A stretch of 64,000 nucleotides of DNA from Paramecium sonneborni (taxonomy: Eukaryota; Ciliophora; Oligohymenophorea; Peniculida; Parameciidae). Where the stretch lies: positions 49,841 through 113,840 of the forward strand of contig CAJJDN010000137.1 in the NCBI GenBank assembly GCA_905182985.1, written 5' to 3'. The notes under the pieces are model-generated. The model did not search any database and was not told where the DNA came from. It worked only from the letters and a program-made list of their open reading frames with translations. Both the position numbers and the translations under genes were made by a program. Positions within the stretch are counted from its first letter, which is position 1, and every line of letters starts with the position of its first letter. This document shows, one piece after another, positions 26,588-39,300 of this stretch.

Positions 26588-27193
26588 AATTTAAATATTA
26601 ATATTCAGATTGGGATATATTTTAAGTATATATTTTTTTATAATAACCATATTATATTAACAGCTATTAATTAAATATGATAAAAAACTTAATAACAACG
26701 TTCTACAAATTACCTTTAACTTTTTATTAATGTTGTTCTAACAAAATTTTGATATATTTATCATTTTTTTCGATTTTCAACATTAATCTTACATGTATCC
26801 ATATCAAATTATAAAAATTCTAAGATGATTTAATTGATGATTAAACTAATTGAAATTGATTAAACAATTATCCTATAAGCATTTAATTGCTTTAAAGTTA
26901 TTTAGAATAGCCTATTTAAAAATAAGAAACATCGTTGATGAATTTTTTTATATTATTGAGCTGATTTAATCTGGATCATTGATACTTTAAAATTGAACAT
27001 ATAGTTGAGATGAATAATTTGAAGATGATTTTATAAGTATGAATAATTTAAATTAGTTTGTAAAGAATAATTTTAAATCAGTTTGTGTAAAATAATTTAG
27101 GATGTATTTTAAAAATTTGATTCTAAAATATGTTTAATAATAGATAAAAAAGGTAAGAATATGTAAAGATTGTAATAATCATATGAATTATTG
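26588..27193. other. Intergenic A/T-rich stretch
   Basis: About 600 bases upstream of RAD23 and downstream of the giant minus-strand gene. No frame or RNA gene recognised. It must hold the RAD23 promoter and the terminator of the giant gene. Confidence 0.5.
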
Positions 27194-30100
27194 TCATTAT
27201 TATTATTTTTTTGATTTCTTTTTATTAAAAAATTTTTCTAAAGCTTACAAATCTGATTCATTATCATGATCCATCATTTCTTCAACATTTAGGGGTTCTA
27301 AACTGGTGATAATTTATGCTTTTTTTCTATTAATAATTAATTAATATAAAATTTACTATTATTAAACAAGAAGTCCAAGATTAATTTTCATATCATTAAT
27401 TGCTTCTAACACTAATTATTATCTTCGTTTAAGTAGAACAGTATCATTATCTATTCTAGCTGTAGGATCTCCAATAGAAAATTTAAATTCAGTGTTTTTA
27501 AACATAAGATATAGTGAATCAGCTATTTTGGAAACTGCTTTTAATAAAAATTGATGATCATTATTAATTTTAGGCCTATAAATATATATAATTAATAATT
27601 TTACTCAATAAACTCGTTCCAAAATGATGCAATAGGTCTAATAGTATCAGGACAATCAAAACAATGTAACCATGCTCTAATTCTTATATCACTAGATAAA
27701 TTTAATTCAATTTCCCCTTTCATTTAAGTTCTATAAGCAAAGTATTCTCTAAATGCTGATTACATTCCTAAAGCCCATTTATTAAGTAAACATTTATTTG
27801 GTAAAGCTGAGATTTTAGCTATCATTTAAGGAGATAATTTAAATACTTCTAATATTAATTACGACTTAATATTAGAAGAAAGAGCTTTAACTACAGATCT
27901 CCATCCATTTCTATTAGTTCTAATATCTTTTTTATCAATAGTAATATCTTTTAATGGAGCACCTCCTTTTAAATCAAGAATTTATTTTCCAGGTTTTAAT
28001 TAATAAACAGGAATTGAACCATATGCACAAGATATTTATATAATTCTACCTTTATTAACAGAATAAGTAATAAATTCAAATACTAATTCTTTAAGATTAT
28101 CTAACTTGTCATCAAAATTACCCCATCTCATTAATATTGCTTATTCCATAGCTGGTTATTCAAAAACCCATCTATCTTCATATTCTGGATTCCATGTTGC
28201 AGGAATATAAATAGTATTACCTTCATATTTATTTATTGCTTTATCAATTAAAATGATTCCAATTTCTCTTTTTAAAAATGAATTTCTAGGAACATCCTTT
28301 TCATCTGGTATAGGTATTCCTGTTGCTTCAATTAATCTAATTTCTGCTAAGAAATTATTTTTAATATTAACCTTATCTAAAATACTTTATTTAATATTGA
28401 AATTAGATGCTTCTACATAATTTAATCCTTAATAAAAGAATCCACAATTATCAAGAATTGGTTTCAATTATGAAGATGGAAGGTTTTATAATTTTTTATT
28501 CTATCCTCTAACAAAACTCATTATAAAGTTTTAAGGTAATGATAAAAATATCTCTTTTAGATCATGTAATGATATTCTTCTACTACCTTTTATATTCATA
28601 ACAGCAGCTGATGCTTTAGCTGACATCCCTGATTAATTCTTTTAAATAAAATATATAAATTCATCAATATCAATCGAACCAGATTTATCCTCATCTATTT
28701 CTACAAATAAATCTGTTAATTCTTCATTTTTAATTGAAACTCCCATATTTTAAAATACCTAACTAACTTATTCTTTAGATAACATTCTTGTTGTTGGATT
28801 ACAAACTTATCTGAATTCTCTTCTTAAATCTTCTAATAAATCATCTGCCTATAATAATTCCTTTTTTAAAATATCTTTAACTATATGAGAAAACTCTTAA
28901 TATGATATTGTTCCACTTCTATCCCTATCAAATTATGCAAAATACTATGATAATTCTTCAGTTCCAGGATTTAAACCTACTGATTATAAAGCTTTTAATA
29001 ATTCTCTTTAATCTAATTATTGATTCTTATTTTCATCTATTTAATTAAATAAATCTAATATTTCCTATTCTATATCTTAACTTTATACAATATTATCTGC
29101 TTATCTCTTAACTTATTAATCTGTCTATTTAGTTTAAAATACTAATCTAAATTCATTTATTGAAATATGTCCACTAGAATTTGCATCCAAATAATCATAT
29201 AATTCTTCACATTAAGAAGCACTTAACCCAAATTAAGCATCCATTGCTTTCTTTGTAAATTAAACTCTATCTAATGTACTATTTTAATTTGGCGGAAAGA
29301 AATAGAGTGCAAAATCTTCATAAGATTTATTACGCTTTTTCAAAAACTCATTTATTATTGGAAGTATCTTATTAAATCTCTCTTTATTCTAAACATTCAA
29401 AATAGATTTACGTTAATCCTTTTAAGCTAAACCAAATTATCTCTTCTCATCTTCTTAACTATACTAATTAATTTTAGTTCTATCAACACTTAAAAGTTTA
29501 GCTAAATCACTCAAATTTATTAAACCATTTTATTATAATAATTATTTAATTGATTTAATCTCTTCAGCTGATATAGATCCTATCAACTTCTTACTTACTG
29601 TTAAAAAATCATTATAAGGTATTTGATTATATCCTCTTTTATCTAATTATTCATAAAGATTAAAACAATTCTTAGCCAATACTACCTCTGATAAATGTAA
29701 TATAAATGCATCTAATGTTGATTATAAACCTGGATCTTTTTATTGTATTCCATTCTACTTTTATGGAATTACTATCTAATTCAATGTTAGAATTTCATCA
29801 TACATTTTAAATGATATTTAACCTTTTTATTCAGTATCCCAATATTAAAATGCATCCCTTAATTCTCTTTCATTTAAACCAATTTTTAAGTTTTTATTAA
29901 TCTTATCTAATTAATTAATCTACCAAATTGGCTAATTTTCTCCTATTAAATTCCAAAGTTATTGTTTTGTATATTGTTTATGTTTTATCATTGTAAAATT
30001 TAATGCCTTTGCTAATAGTTTACCAGGATTATTCATTTTCAAATATGGTATCACTATTCCCATCTAATTTTAACCCTATGAATAATAATAGTAATATTAT

Positions 30101-33100
30101 TAAACATGTGGAGTTGGAGCTAATATTTCTAAAAATTAAAATGCTAATTCTAATTAATCAGGTTTTGAAATCTTCAATTCTGGAAGTTATGTTTCATCAT
30201 ATTAACATAACAAATCAAAAAAATCAATATTTTTTTAAATGCATTTTTTTTAGATTTCTTAATCATAAAAATTAAGATCAAATTCTATTGGAATTTCTGT
30301 TTAAGGTTTTTTAAATTAAACCTAATTAGGATCATATTTCTAAGAATATTAATCTTATCCTTGTGAAACTCCATTTTAATCAAATTTAGCATTTTGTACC
30401 CATTCTTATTTTCTCTCAAATCCTTAAGGAATTTATTTTTAATACATTACATTCTAAGGAGGATATGCAATAGAACTATTTGGAATGGATGCATTAAATG
30501 ACACACCAACTTCCTGTTAATTATAAAACTATTATTAAGGTTATTATCCATTATATTGAGGCTGTAATCCATTATATTATTATTGAGGTTATTCATATTA
30601 TTAACCATTATATTATTGGGATTATTAAAATTGAGGTTATTAAAATTATTAAAATTAAGGTGTCTATTAAAAATTAGGAAGTTATGGTTACATATTCTTT
30701 GGATATGGTTATTATTAAGGAGTATAAGCTTATTATTAAGGAGGTGGTTGTTACTATTGAATTGATTATTATCTTTACAATTGCTTAAATGCTAATATAA
30801 ATCTATATTAATCTAATTTTTCAGAATATTCTTAATCAAAATATCTAAACAATTGATCTAATTCAAGCATAGAGTACTTTTTAAAATAATTAATATAATT
30901 TGCGAATTGTTTAAATTCTATAAATTGACTTCCTTAAGAAATTATAAGAAATAAATCAGATAATTATTGTTCCATTTATGGATTACGACCATTTAACATT
31001 ACTAATTTCATCTCTTGAATTTATTTTGCAGTAATTTCATTTCTTTTATAAATTTAATATTCAAATTCAGTAAAATTAATTTTACCATCTTTATCCATAT
31101 CGAAAATATCAAAAAGTTATTTCTAAACATCTACAGTTGTACTATATCCAATAGTTTTTAACAATAAAGCAGTAAATTCATCAAATGATATAAAATTATT
31201 TTAATCTTTATCAGTTTATCTATACATGTAAAGAAGAGTGCAGACTTCTTACTCTAAATATTATGCAAAACTTTTCACAATTCTATCTATTTCTTAATTA
31301 GTATTGAGTACTAAATCTTTTCTACTTTCTTTATATTTAGCTAATCCTAAATTAATTAAATCATTAAAAGCATAATAATCAATATAATCTTACGCATCTT
31401 ATTCTATAATTGTAAATAATAACTCCCATTCATTATCATTTAATAAAATTTATTTATCAGATATACCCATTTTAAGAGCCTTTACTTTGACCTTACCTTT
31501 ATTATTAATATCATAATCCTGAGAAATTTCAATCACATTAGTATTTTTGTTTTTGAGTTACTCTTTTAATTTTGTAAGAATAGCTTCAATTTTAGTGGAA
31601 GGTGTTTCAACTTAATATTATTTAGCTTTTAAACAAAATATTTTATAATTTATATTATTACCTTATAATGCACCTAATTAATCAGCTAATGCTTTCATTT
31701 CAAGCAATTAAATATTTGGACCATTATTTTTTTTTAATACCATAATGAATGTTTCTAAATCTAATTTATTTGTATAATTTTCATCTCTTATTTCAAATTC
31801 TCCTAATAAAGTTGGAGATCCTTTTGCAAATTTCATAACATCATCAAAAATACTCAATTATTATTTATTGATTGTTGCCATAACTTTAGGTTTATCTTTT
31901 GTACAAACTTTAGTTTTAAATTCACTAATACTAATAGATCCATCAGAATTAGCATCTAAAAGCAAAAATAAATTATCAACTGGTTTATTTCTTGACATAG
32001 GATCAATATCTCTTATCAATTTATAGAATTCTTATTTATCCAATACATCATTTCCATTTTAATCATAATTGTAAAATAATGATGCTGTTGCCACTTTACC
32101 TGATTAAATAGTTTAATTTAAATTAATTAACAATTACTCAGCTTCTTCACAATCATTAATTAAAATTGCTAATTTATCATATTACAGAAATTTCTTATCT
32201 TCTGGCGATAAAAGATATTAAGCCAATTATTTAAATTCTTAAAATTCAAAACCCAAACTCACTATAATATCTTAAAATGCATTTAATAATATCTATCCTC
32301 TTCCTTTCTTATCAAATATTTCTATAGTTTCATTATTTTCTCTTAAAGCATCTTTCAATCTAAATACAGCTTTCATTATCTAAGGAGTTAATTATTTTGT
32401 AAATGTTTATGCAGTTTATTTATATTTATATTTTGTCTATTATTATTCTGATATGTCACCTTCTTATTTAGATATTTTTTATTTAAATTCATATAAATTA
32501 ATTGTATTGTCTCCATTTGCATCCAACTTCTAAAATAAAGTTTCTACAATCTTTTAATCAACTTCTCCTACTAATTATTATAAAAATTCAGCAAATTCTC
32601 TTAATTCTAATTTAGTATTTCTATTGGCATCATACTTTTTAAATACTTATTCCGGTTTACTTTATTCATATGCTAACTCTGTATTTATATCTGATAATAA
32701 TTTATTTGAAGCATCATCTAATTTTAATGCTTATTTTAATTTTAATAAAGATATATTTTATAAATCTTATTAAATACTTGTCAAGAAATCTTAAAATTAA
32801 ATATCTCCTGTATCTAATTATACTTATTTATTTACAAAATCTTAAAACTATTTCTTACGAATATATCCATCTCCTAAAGTATCTAGATCTTCAATATCTG
32901 CATAAGGAATCCTTTTCTTTTTCATTTATTTATTGAGCAATTCAACAAACATTATAGCTTTATGTTGACTATACCTATATTACTCTATTTTTTTATCCTT
33001 ATAATAAAGTATTGCTTCAATTAATAAATCAATATCAACTAATGATCTATCATTTGGGACTAAAAGATTATTCAATAGTTCTTCTTATTCTATTTCAAAA

Positions 33101-35313
33101 TCTCCTTTATATATTTCTAACTATCTTATTTTTTCTTTATATTATGAAATAGTCATCCTTTAAAAAGTACATTTAAAATATTATCTAGGGGTTTATTCTC
33201 TTTCTTATAACTATTTATATATAAATTATAATATTTATCTTTAAGGATCAAATAATTTTGCATTGAAAGTTATAGATTTATGTGCATATTCTTCTGGATC
33301 ATCAAATGTACTTTTTTTCTCTTGCTTTTATTCTTTAATTTCAATTTCTTATAATTATTTCCAATTTTATACTTTAAGATCTTTACCTTTTTATACCATT
33401 GCATTTATAAATTGTGGATATTCTATTTCTTCTTTAACTCCAAAAATACTCATCAAAAAAGTAAAATCTGAATTTTTAAGTGTTTCATTTGCTTATTTCA
33501 AAGCATTAAACAATTAATTTTTTGTAATTATACTAACACTTTTTGTATTACTTCTTATAAGTTATGGTAATGTCATAGAAATATTAGTCAAACCATCAAC
33601 AATACTTTATATTATCATTCTAACATCATCATTAATAAATTATTCAAAAAATATTCTTACATTTTCAAATGAAATTGATTTCTTATTAGTAGGATCTAAT
33701 TGTGAGATTAATTATTTTTATATTTCAGGACTTGGGTGACATTTTAAATCATTTAAAAATCTATATATTTCTTCATGACTTAATTCACCTCTTGATTTAG
33801 TATCATAATGTCTAAAAAATTGAATGAATATATTATGAATATCTCTAATACCTTTATACATTTTAATTCTTAATTCATTCAAACCCATTTATTATTAATT
33901 CATAGACTTTGTATCTTCACAAAATTACTCATAATATATAACATTCTTTTTCTTAGGATCATATTTTTATTGGATTATTGGAATATCATCTGCAGACAAA
34001 TTTATCTAATTATCTTTTAATATTTATTCAAACTTTTCAAATTATAAATACCCTAGCGATTCAGTATCACTTTCTTTAAATCTTTCTAATAGATTTATTT
34101 ATTATTCTTCTAAATATTTATGTAAATCTTTCATCATTTCTGATAATTCTTTCTCTTAAAGATCATTTAATTCACCTAATTTAATAATTTCCTTTTAACT
34201 TTAAATCCATTAAGATAAATCAATCTCACCACTTTTTTAAACATCAAACTTAGATAAAAATGTTTATTTTTCTCTTGCATTAACTTCAATTTTTAAATCC
34301 TACAAAGCTTCCCAAAAATAATCAGCTTTTATTCTTCTACTTACTGGCTACAATTAATATTTTGATAAATATTATGTAGCTGTTTATTATTTTTATTATT
34401 TAGATTTCTCTTTTAATTCTTCCAACAATAATTCAGGTTATGGTAATATTAATTTTTCATCTGCTATTATTGCATTCTAAGAAAAGAAATCTTAAACTAA
34501 ATCTTCTAAATCTGATAACAATGGTCTATTATTTGGATTCTTTTCCAACATTTTCTCAATCAAATTTATTAAATGATTACCATATGTTTTTCTAACTATT
34601 TCTCTTATTTCTATTGCTTTTTAAGATTCATGTGCTTAAAGATCTCTAAATACAATTAATTCTTCTATTTCTCTTAATGAAGCCATTTATAAAAATACTA
34701 TTCCTAACTACCATACATCTATTTTCTATGGATCTACTCCAAATTAATCTCCTTATCCTGATTATGCAAATCTTTAACTTTAATTCTTCTTTATTATTGC
34801 TATTGACTCTGGAGGCAAATAATATTCATTATTCTCATTTGAAAATTATTAAAAGTCTGTAATTACACAATTTCCATCTTCATCCTCAAATAAATTTTAA
34901 GGTTTTATTCTACAATGACAAAATCGCTATGCTTCTGTTTTCTTTGATTTATGTATTTTATCTAACCAATTTGTATATTCATCTACATATTTCTACATCA
35001 AATTCATTGCAATGAATTTTCCCTATCTTCTATGTACTCTTATTAAATCACCCATTGAATTTTTGAATCTCTTATATACTAAACTTATTCCTTATTTATC
35101 TTCCAAATATCCTTCTGGAATATAAATACCTGCTTTTGATAAACGAATTTTCATTTAATCAATTTCATCAATCAATTCCTTTTATGTCTTTTTTTGAAGA
35201 ACAATTTACTTGCAGATCCATTACTCTAAACCCTTTTTATATAATCCTGTTTTTCCAGTTATTGGATAAATTATTTAAAACTCTGCATATTGAAGTTTTT
35301 TCAATTAAGACAT
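27194..35313 (-). CDS. Giant EF-hand protein with N-terminal pseudokinase
   Basis: One frame of about 2,686 residues from ATG 35313 to TGA 27194-27196, with only two introns near the end (27 kb side, 29 and 30 nt, both GT...TAG). Residues about 1-290 form a protein-kinase fold: a Lys in WICK (35), YLED hinge, a catalytic loop reading CHCRIKPQN (about 132-140, instead of HRDLKPEN), DFQ instead of DFG (about 153), PPE, DVWQLGIVF and the late Arg in NPNNRP. The catalytic Asp and DFG Gly are gone, so it is probably a pseudokinase. About 300-1500 holds many EF-hands (good loops: DMDKDGKINFTE about 1400; DANSDGSISISE about 1115; DKDQNNFISFDE). A Gln/Pro/Tyr-rich linker (about 1510-1670) precedes more EF-hands (DANSSGHISINE, DRDRSGTISYQE, DEDKSGSIDIDE; about 2035-2210). 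The last roughly 450 residues are a folded domain I do not recognise. Likely a large calcium-responsive scaffold. Confidence 0.88.
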
Positions 35314-36368
35314 TAATAATATATATTATTTCAAATTTTTAATTTCTTATAAAATTTTCAAAATATTACTATTCACATCTTATTTTTATAGACAATCTAT
35401 TCTATCATTATAATGTATATTAATGAATATCACATTGAAATACTATAAATTTGAATGATTAATTATCCAATTCTAAAAATAAACAAACAAAAAGCACAAT
35501 TTTATTTTTAAAAACAACATTTTCAACAAAAACTTCACAAACCTTATTGTATCTAATGTTATTTCTTTATTTACTATAATTAGAATTTAGATTTCTTAAT
35601 GGGAATTTATAAACATCTTTAAACATCTTTAAAGATCTTTATAAATCACTTTTAAGTTTGAATTCTCATTATTCAAATACATATTGTAAATTAATTAAAT
35701 ACATATTAAGATATCATTCTAATTTTATTTAATTTATGAACAAAGTTCTTGTCAATTAAGAAATTACAAAATTTGAAGTTTCTAATGATCAAATCATATA
35801 AAATGATGAAGCTATCTTTATTTTTTTTTGATGATTATCATTTTAGATTAGAAACATCCTTGTTTCTAACATTAATCCTTATAAATATCAAATACGATAC
35901 GCAATATTTATTAGGGTTACTGTAATTGATTATTGTATTTTTTATTATATTAAAAGATGAACCATAGACAACATCAATCTCAATAGCTAATACATACAAC
36001 TACCAAAAAATCTCGCTTTTATAATCAATCGTAATTCTACTCTTCATCTATTTTAGGAACAAAAGTGATCCAAATATTCAACATGATCGTGAATAAATGT
36101 TTTCAAATCTCAAATCAATAATTCAAAACAATCAAACTATTCTCTCCTCAAGAACAGAGACAACTCCAATAATGAGAAAAAAAAATGAAACTTCAAAAAC
36201 TAGTTGCACTTGCAATATTTAATGAAAAATATAAATTAAAGAAATTCTTATATGTCAACATCTACTGAGTCTTGAAGTATAATGAATTTCCAAACAATTA
36301 GATATATAATTACACATTAATATTTTAATATTTCTCTCAAAAACTGTTAATTATTTAAACATATAATA
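35314..36368. other. Divergent intergenic region
   Basis: About 1,050 bases between the giant gene (-) and the small acidic gene (+). A/T-rich with local repeats (for example repeated ACATCTTTAA near 35610) and one perfect hairpin listed separately. No gene supported. Confidence 0.5.
35848..35869. other. Perfect 9-bp inverted repeat with 4-base loop
   Basis: TTAGAAACA, loop TCCT, TGTTTCTAA. A stem this clean stands out in random A/T sequence. It lies in the divergent promoter region about 535 bases upstream of the giant gene. It could be a palindromic protein site or part of a small RNA, or chance. Confidence 0.4.
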
Positions 36369-36605
36369 ATGAGTTTAAGCATCCGATTAGTTCGAACACC
36401 TAATGCTGCTTGGGAAAAACCCAAATCAATTTTAGATGAAGAATCTCTAGTCTAAAGATAAAATGCTTATGATGAAAAAGTCAAAGAATAAATATTTAAT
36501 TCAGATGCTAATCCGATTGAAATTAAAGAAGATGAAGAAGAAGAAGAAGATGATGTTGAAGATATTGATGATTATGCAGATGATCTCTAACCACCTGATT
36601 TATGA
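36369..36605 (+). CDS. Small acidic protein, possibly APC15/Mnd2-like
   Basis: A 78-residue frame without intron, ATG 36369 to TGA 36603-36605. The N-terminal half is basic/neutral (RLVRTPNAAWEKPKS), followed by a Gln-containing helix (ESLVQRQNAYDEKVKEQ) and a strongly acidic C-terminus (about 50-74, mostly Glu/Asp). A W-x2-P motif, a Q-rich helix and an acidic tail recall the APC15/Mnd2 subunit of the anaphase-promoting complex, which is also small and acidic. The resemblance is weak and from memory, so the function is a suggestion only. The coding status is fairly good because codon use and frame are clean. Confidence 0.62.
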
Positions 36606-36846
36606 CTCATAAATATCATTCACTCTATATTATTTGACAATTAAATTTCTAGATCATTATTCTCAATTTTCAAAAATTATTGAAATACATCAAATTTACA
36701 AAAATATCTAAAATTACAAATTTTAGTATCAATATATTATTTTATATCAATTATTTTATTTTAAATATTATCTCTATGAAACGTTTACTAAATTCATTCT
36801 TTGTATTTACTTTTTATTTATAACATTAAAAATATCATCAAAATCA

Positions 36847-37597
36847 TCATTAACTCTCAGGTTTTTACTCTTTAATAATATTATTTATATTCCTAACCAT
36901 TCTTGTTCTGTTGCTCTTATTTGAGATAAATAATATAATTATTAAATTTCCAAGAGCATGAATCATTCCTTTCTAATCCATAATTGATAAATAAATAAAA
37001 CAAAATTAAATTTTTTTTCAGTAACAATATCAATATATTAATCACTAATAAACTGATTTAAATCTTATTATATAACTTTATTATCTTAATTATCTAATTT
37101 ATAATGAAAAATTGAAATTTTATGTATTCAATTAAATATACCCAAAAAATAAAGTCTGCATTAACAATAAGAATGAAAATAATTTCCTTCAAAGGAATCT
37201 CTGAAAAATTAATTCCATAAAGTTCTTATTAATTTTTTAATTATTCATTAATCTTTATTAAAGAACCTTTTTATTATTTAAAAGTTAAGGATAATTTTAA
37301 AAAATCTTGCATCTCCTTATACATATATCTTTAATATTTGTATAGAAAGCCCAAATTTTCATCATTGTTTATAGAATGATAATTAGGAACAATTAAGAAT
37401 GTACCATCTTATGAGTCTATTCGATAATATTCTAATGCAATTATATCACAATTTATCATTTTCAAAATACTCTAAATCTTATAATTCCAAGTATCTATAA
37501 CAAATTATATAAATAGATGAAACCCAAATTAAGAATGTAAAATTATGTTGCTTTTGCAATGTTTTTACGACAAGAAATACATTTAAAATAATTTCAT
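36847..37597 (-). pseudogene. Frame-disrupted gene of unknown function
   Basis: Minus-strand sequence reads as protein in pieces: IIALEYYRIDSQDGTFLIVP then a Lys/Gln helix (about 37440-37260); FGYIQLNT (about 37135); ISIFHYKLDNQDNKV then QFISDQYIDIVTEKKFN (about 37110-37010); after a possible 29-nt intron (GTTTTA...TAG), KGMIHALGNLIIILFISNKS to TGA 36847-36849. The middle pieces need at least one frame change near 37110-37140 that no intron of normal size explains: the only GT...TAG there is 48 nt and joins the wrong frames. Either the gene has decayed or there is an indel in the assembly. I do not recognise the protein. Start 37597 is simply the furthest in-frame ATG seen. Confidence 0.45.
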
Positions 37598-37779
37598 ACA
37601 TTTCATAAAATTATATATAATTAATCTTACTTATTAAAATATATTGAATACAAAAACATTAAATATTATACATATTATTTCATTTTCATTAATAGATTGT
37701 AATCTAATTAATAAGTTTATACATTTATATATATTGTTTTATAAGAAATATTATGAAATTTAAAATGTATTTTATAATT

Positions 37780-39300
37780 TCAAATTCTTTTTTCAAATAA
37801 TAAGCAATTATCTGGTTCCACACATTATAAAAATTTGATACCAAATTTAATCTATTTTACTTCTGGATTCAGAAGAATTTTATATTTTCTAACAAGCAAA
37901 GCTATTATAATTTTCATTTCCATCATAGCCATATGTTAACCAATACAATTTCTTGGTCCTGCTGAAAAAGGAATATAAATAAAACCATTATCATTTTTTA
38001 TTAAATTTTATTTATTTAACCATCTTTTGTAGTTAAATTCAGTAGCATTATCAATATTTTTATCTTATAAACTATTAGCATTTTACATTTATACTAAAGC
38101 CCATCCTTTTTTAAGTCGAATATCTTAAAGTTATGTATCATTTTTTACTACTCTAAATATTTATGTATATGAAGGATTCTTAAATCTTAAAACTTCCTAA
38201 ATAAAAGCATTCATTATAACAAATTTATTCAAGTGTTTATCTTTAATTTCATTCTCTCCAATAACTTCTTAAACTTCTTTTAATATTTCATTTTAAATAT
38301 CTGGATATTATGCTAAATAATACAAACAAGTTGCAGTTGCTGTAGCAGTTGTATCAGTGCCAGCAAAGAATAATGTAATGAATTAATGTGATATTTCTTC
38401 AACATCAATTAATTATTCTTTTTAAGTTTATTTTAAATATTCAGTAACATATAAATCTAAAAATACCATTTTATCTTAATCTTATATTGGATTCTCTCTT
38501 AATTATTCAATTCTCTTTAAAATCAACTCCCTTACCTTCATTCTAACATTATCTACTCTTCTTACAATATCTTTTTCTTTCTTACATGGTAAAATATTCC
38601 ACAATTTTTCTTTAAATATCAAAGCTTTCAATAAGATAAATGGATTCTCAAATTAAATGAAACCAATATCAGATGTCAATTCTGTTAAAGCTACTTAGGC
38701 AGCTTTTCCTTCTAATTGAAAACCTTATGCTAATTCACCAAAAAAGCTATTTATTACTATTTCTCCTGTTATTTTTGACAAAAATTAACTTAAATTTGTT
38801 TTAGAATCTTTCAAAGCAATATCTTCAATTACTTAATTCATCATTTAAATTCTTGCTGTTAACTTTTCAAATGTAAAAGCTAAACCTAAAAATTTTCTCT
38901 ATCTTTTCCATCTTTCTCCTTCACTAAGAATTAAACCTTTTTACATAAAGGAATTTATCACAAATGGATTAATTTTTTCATAACGATGATGTTCTATTAA
39001 AGTATCCTTAATATATTCTGATCCTGCTAGTATAATACAAGGCTTATATATATAGTTTGATAAAATGATTTTAGCTTTCGGATTCTTTCTAAGTGCAGCA
39101 TTTATTGTTTCCATAGCATCATTATTTATTTTGATTGAATTCATAAGTAATCCAACAAAACCAAAGATTGGATTAAACATTAGAATTGCTCTCTCTCCCA
39201 GTTTAAGTTTTAACAGCAACAAAGGAATTAAAGGTTTTAATATTAAGAAATATGTTGCAATTCCAACCAAGCATAGTATTGCTAAACAAATAATCTACAT
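37780..39300 (-). CDS. Cytochrome P450
   Basis: An intron-free 506-residue frame, ATG 39300 to TGA 37780-37782, the usual length of a microsomal P450. It starts with a hydrophobic membrane anchor (residues 2-30, with a second hydrophobic patch). The family signatures are all present: WKRQRKFLGLAF in helix C, the oxygen-binding I-helix FFAGTDTTA (about 310), ExxR as EVLR in helix K, and the haem-ligand loop PFSAGPRNCIGQ with its Cys (about 455-466). P450s are haem monooxygenases that oxidise lipids or xenobiotics using electrons from a reductase, normally on the ER. The substrate cannot be inferred. It lies between the disrupted gene on its 3' side and a gene-poor 1.2 kb stretch at its 5' side. 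Confidence 0.95.

Noticed and set aside
30003..32936. Leucine-rich hydrophobic open frames on the plus strand
   Set aside because: They are antisense to the giant EF-hand gene. TAA/TAG Gln and Asn/Lys codons read backwards as Leu/Ile, which creates hydrophobic frames without biological support.
36990..37140. A 48-nt GT...TAG intron in the disrupted gene
   Set aside because: It is much longer than the 21-30 nt introns elsewhere and leaves the flanking coding pieces in the wrong frame.
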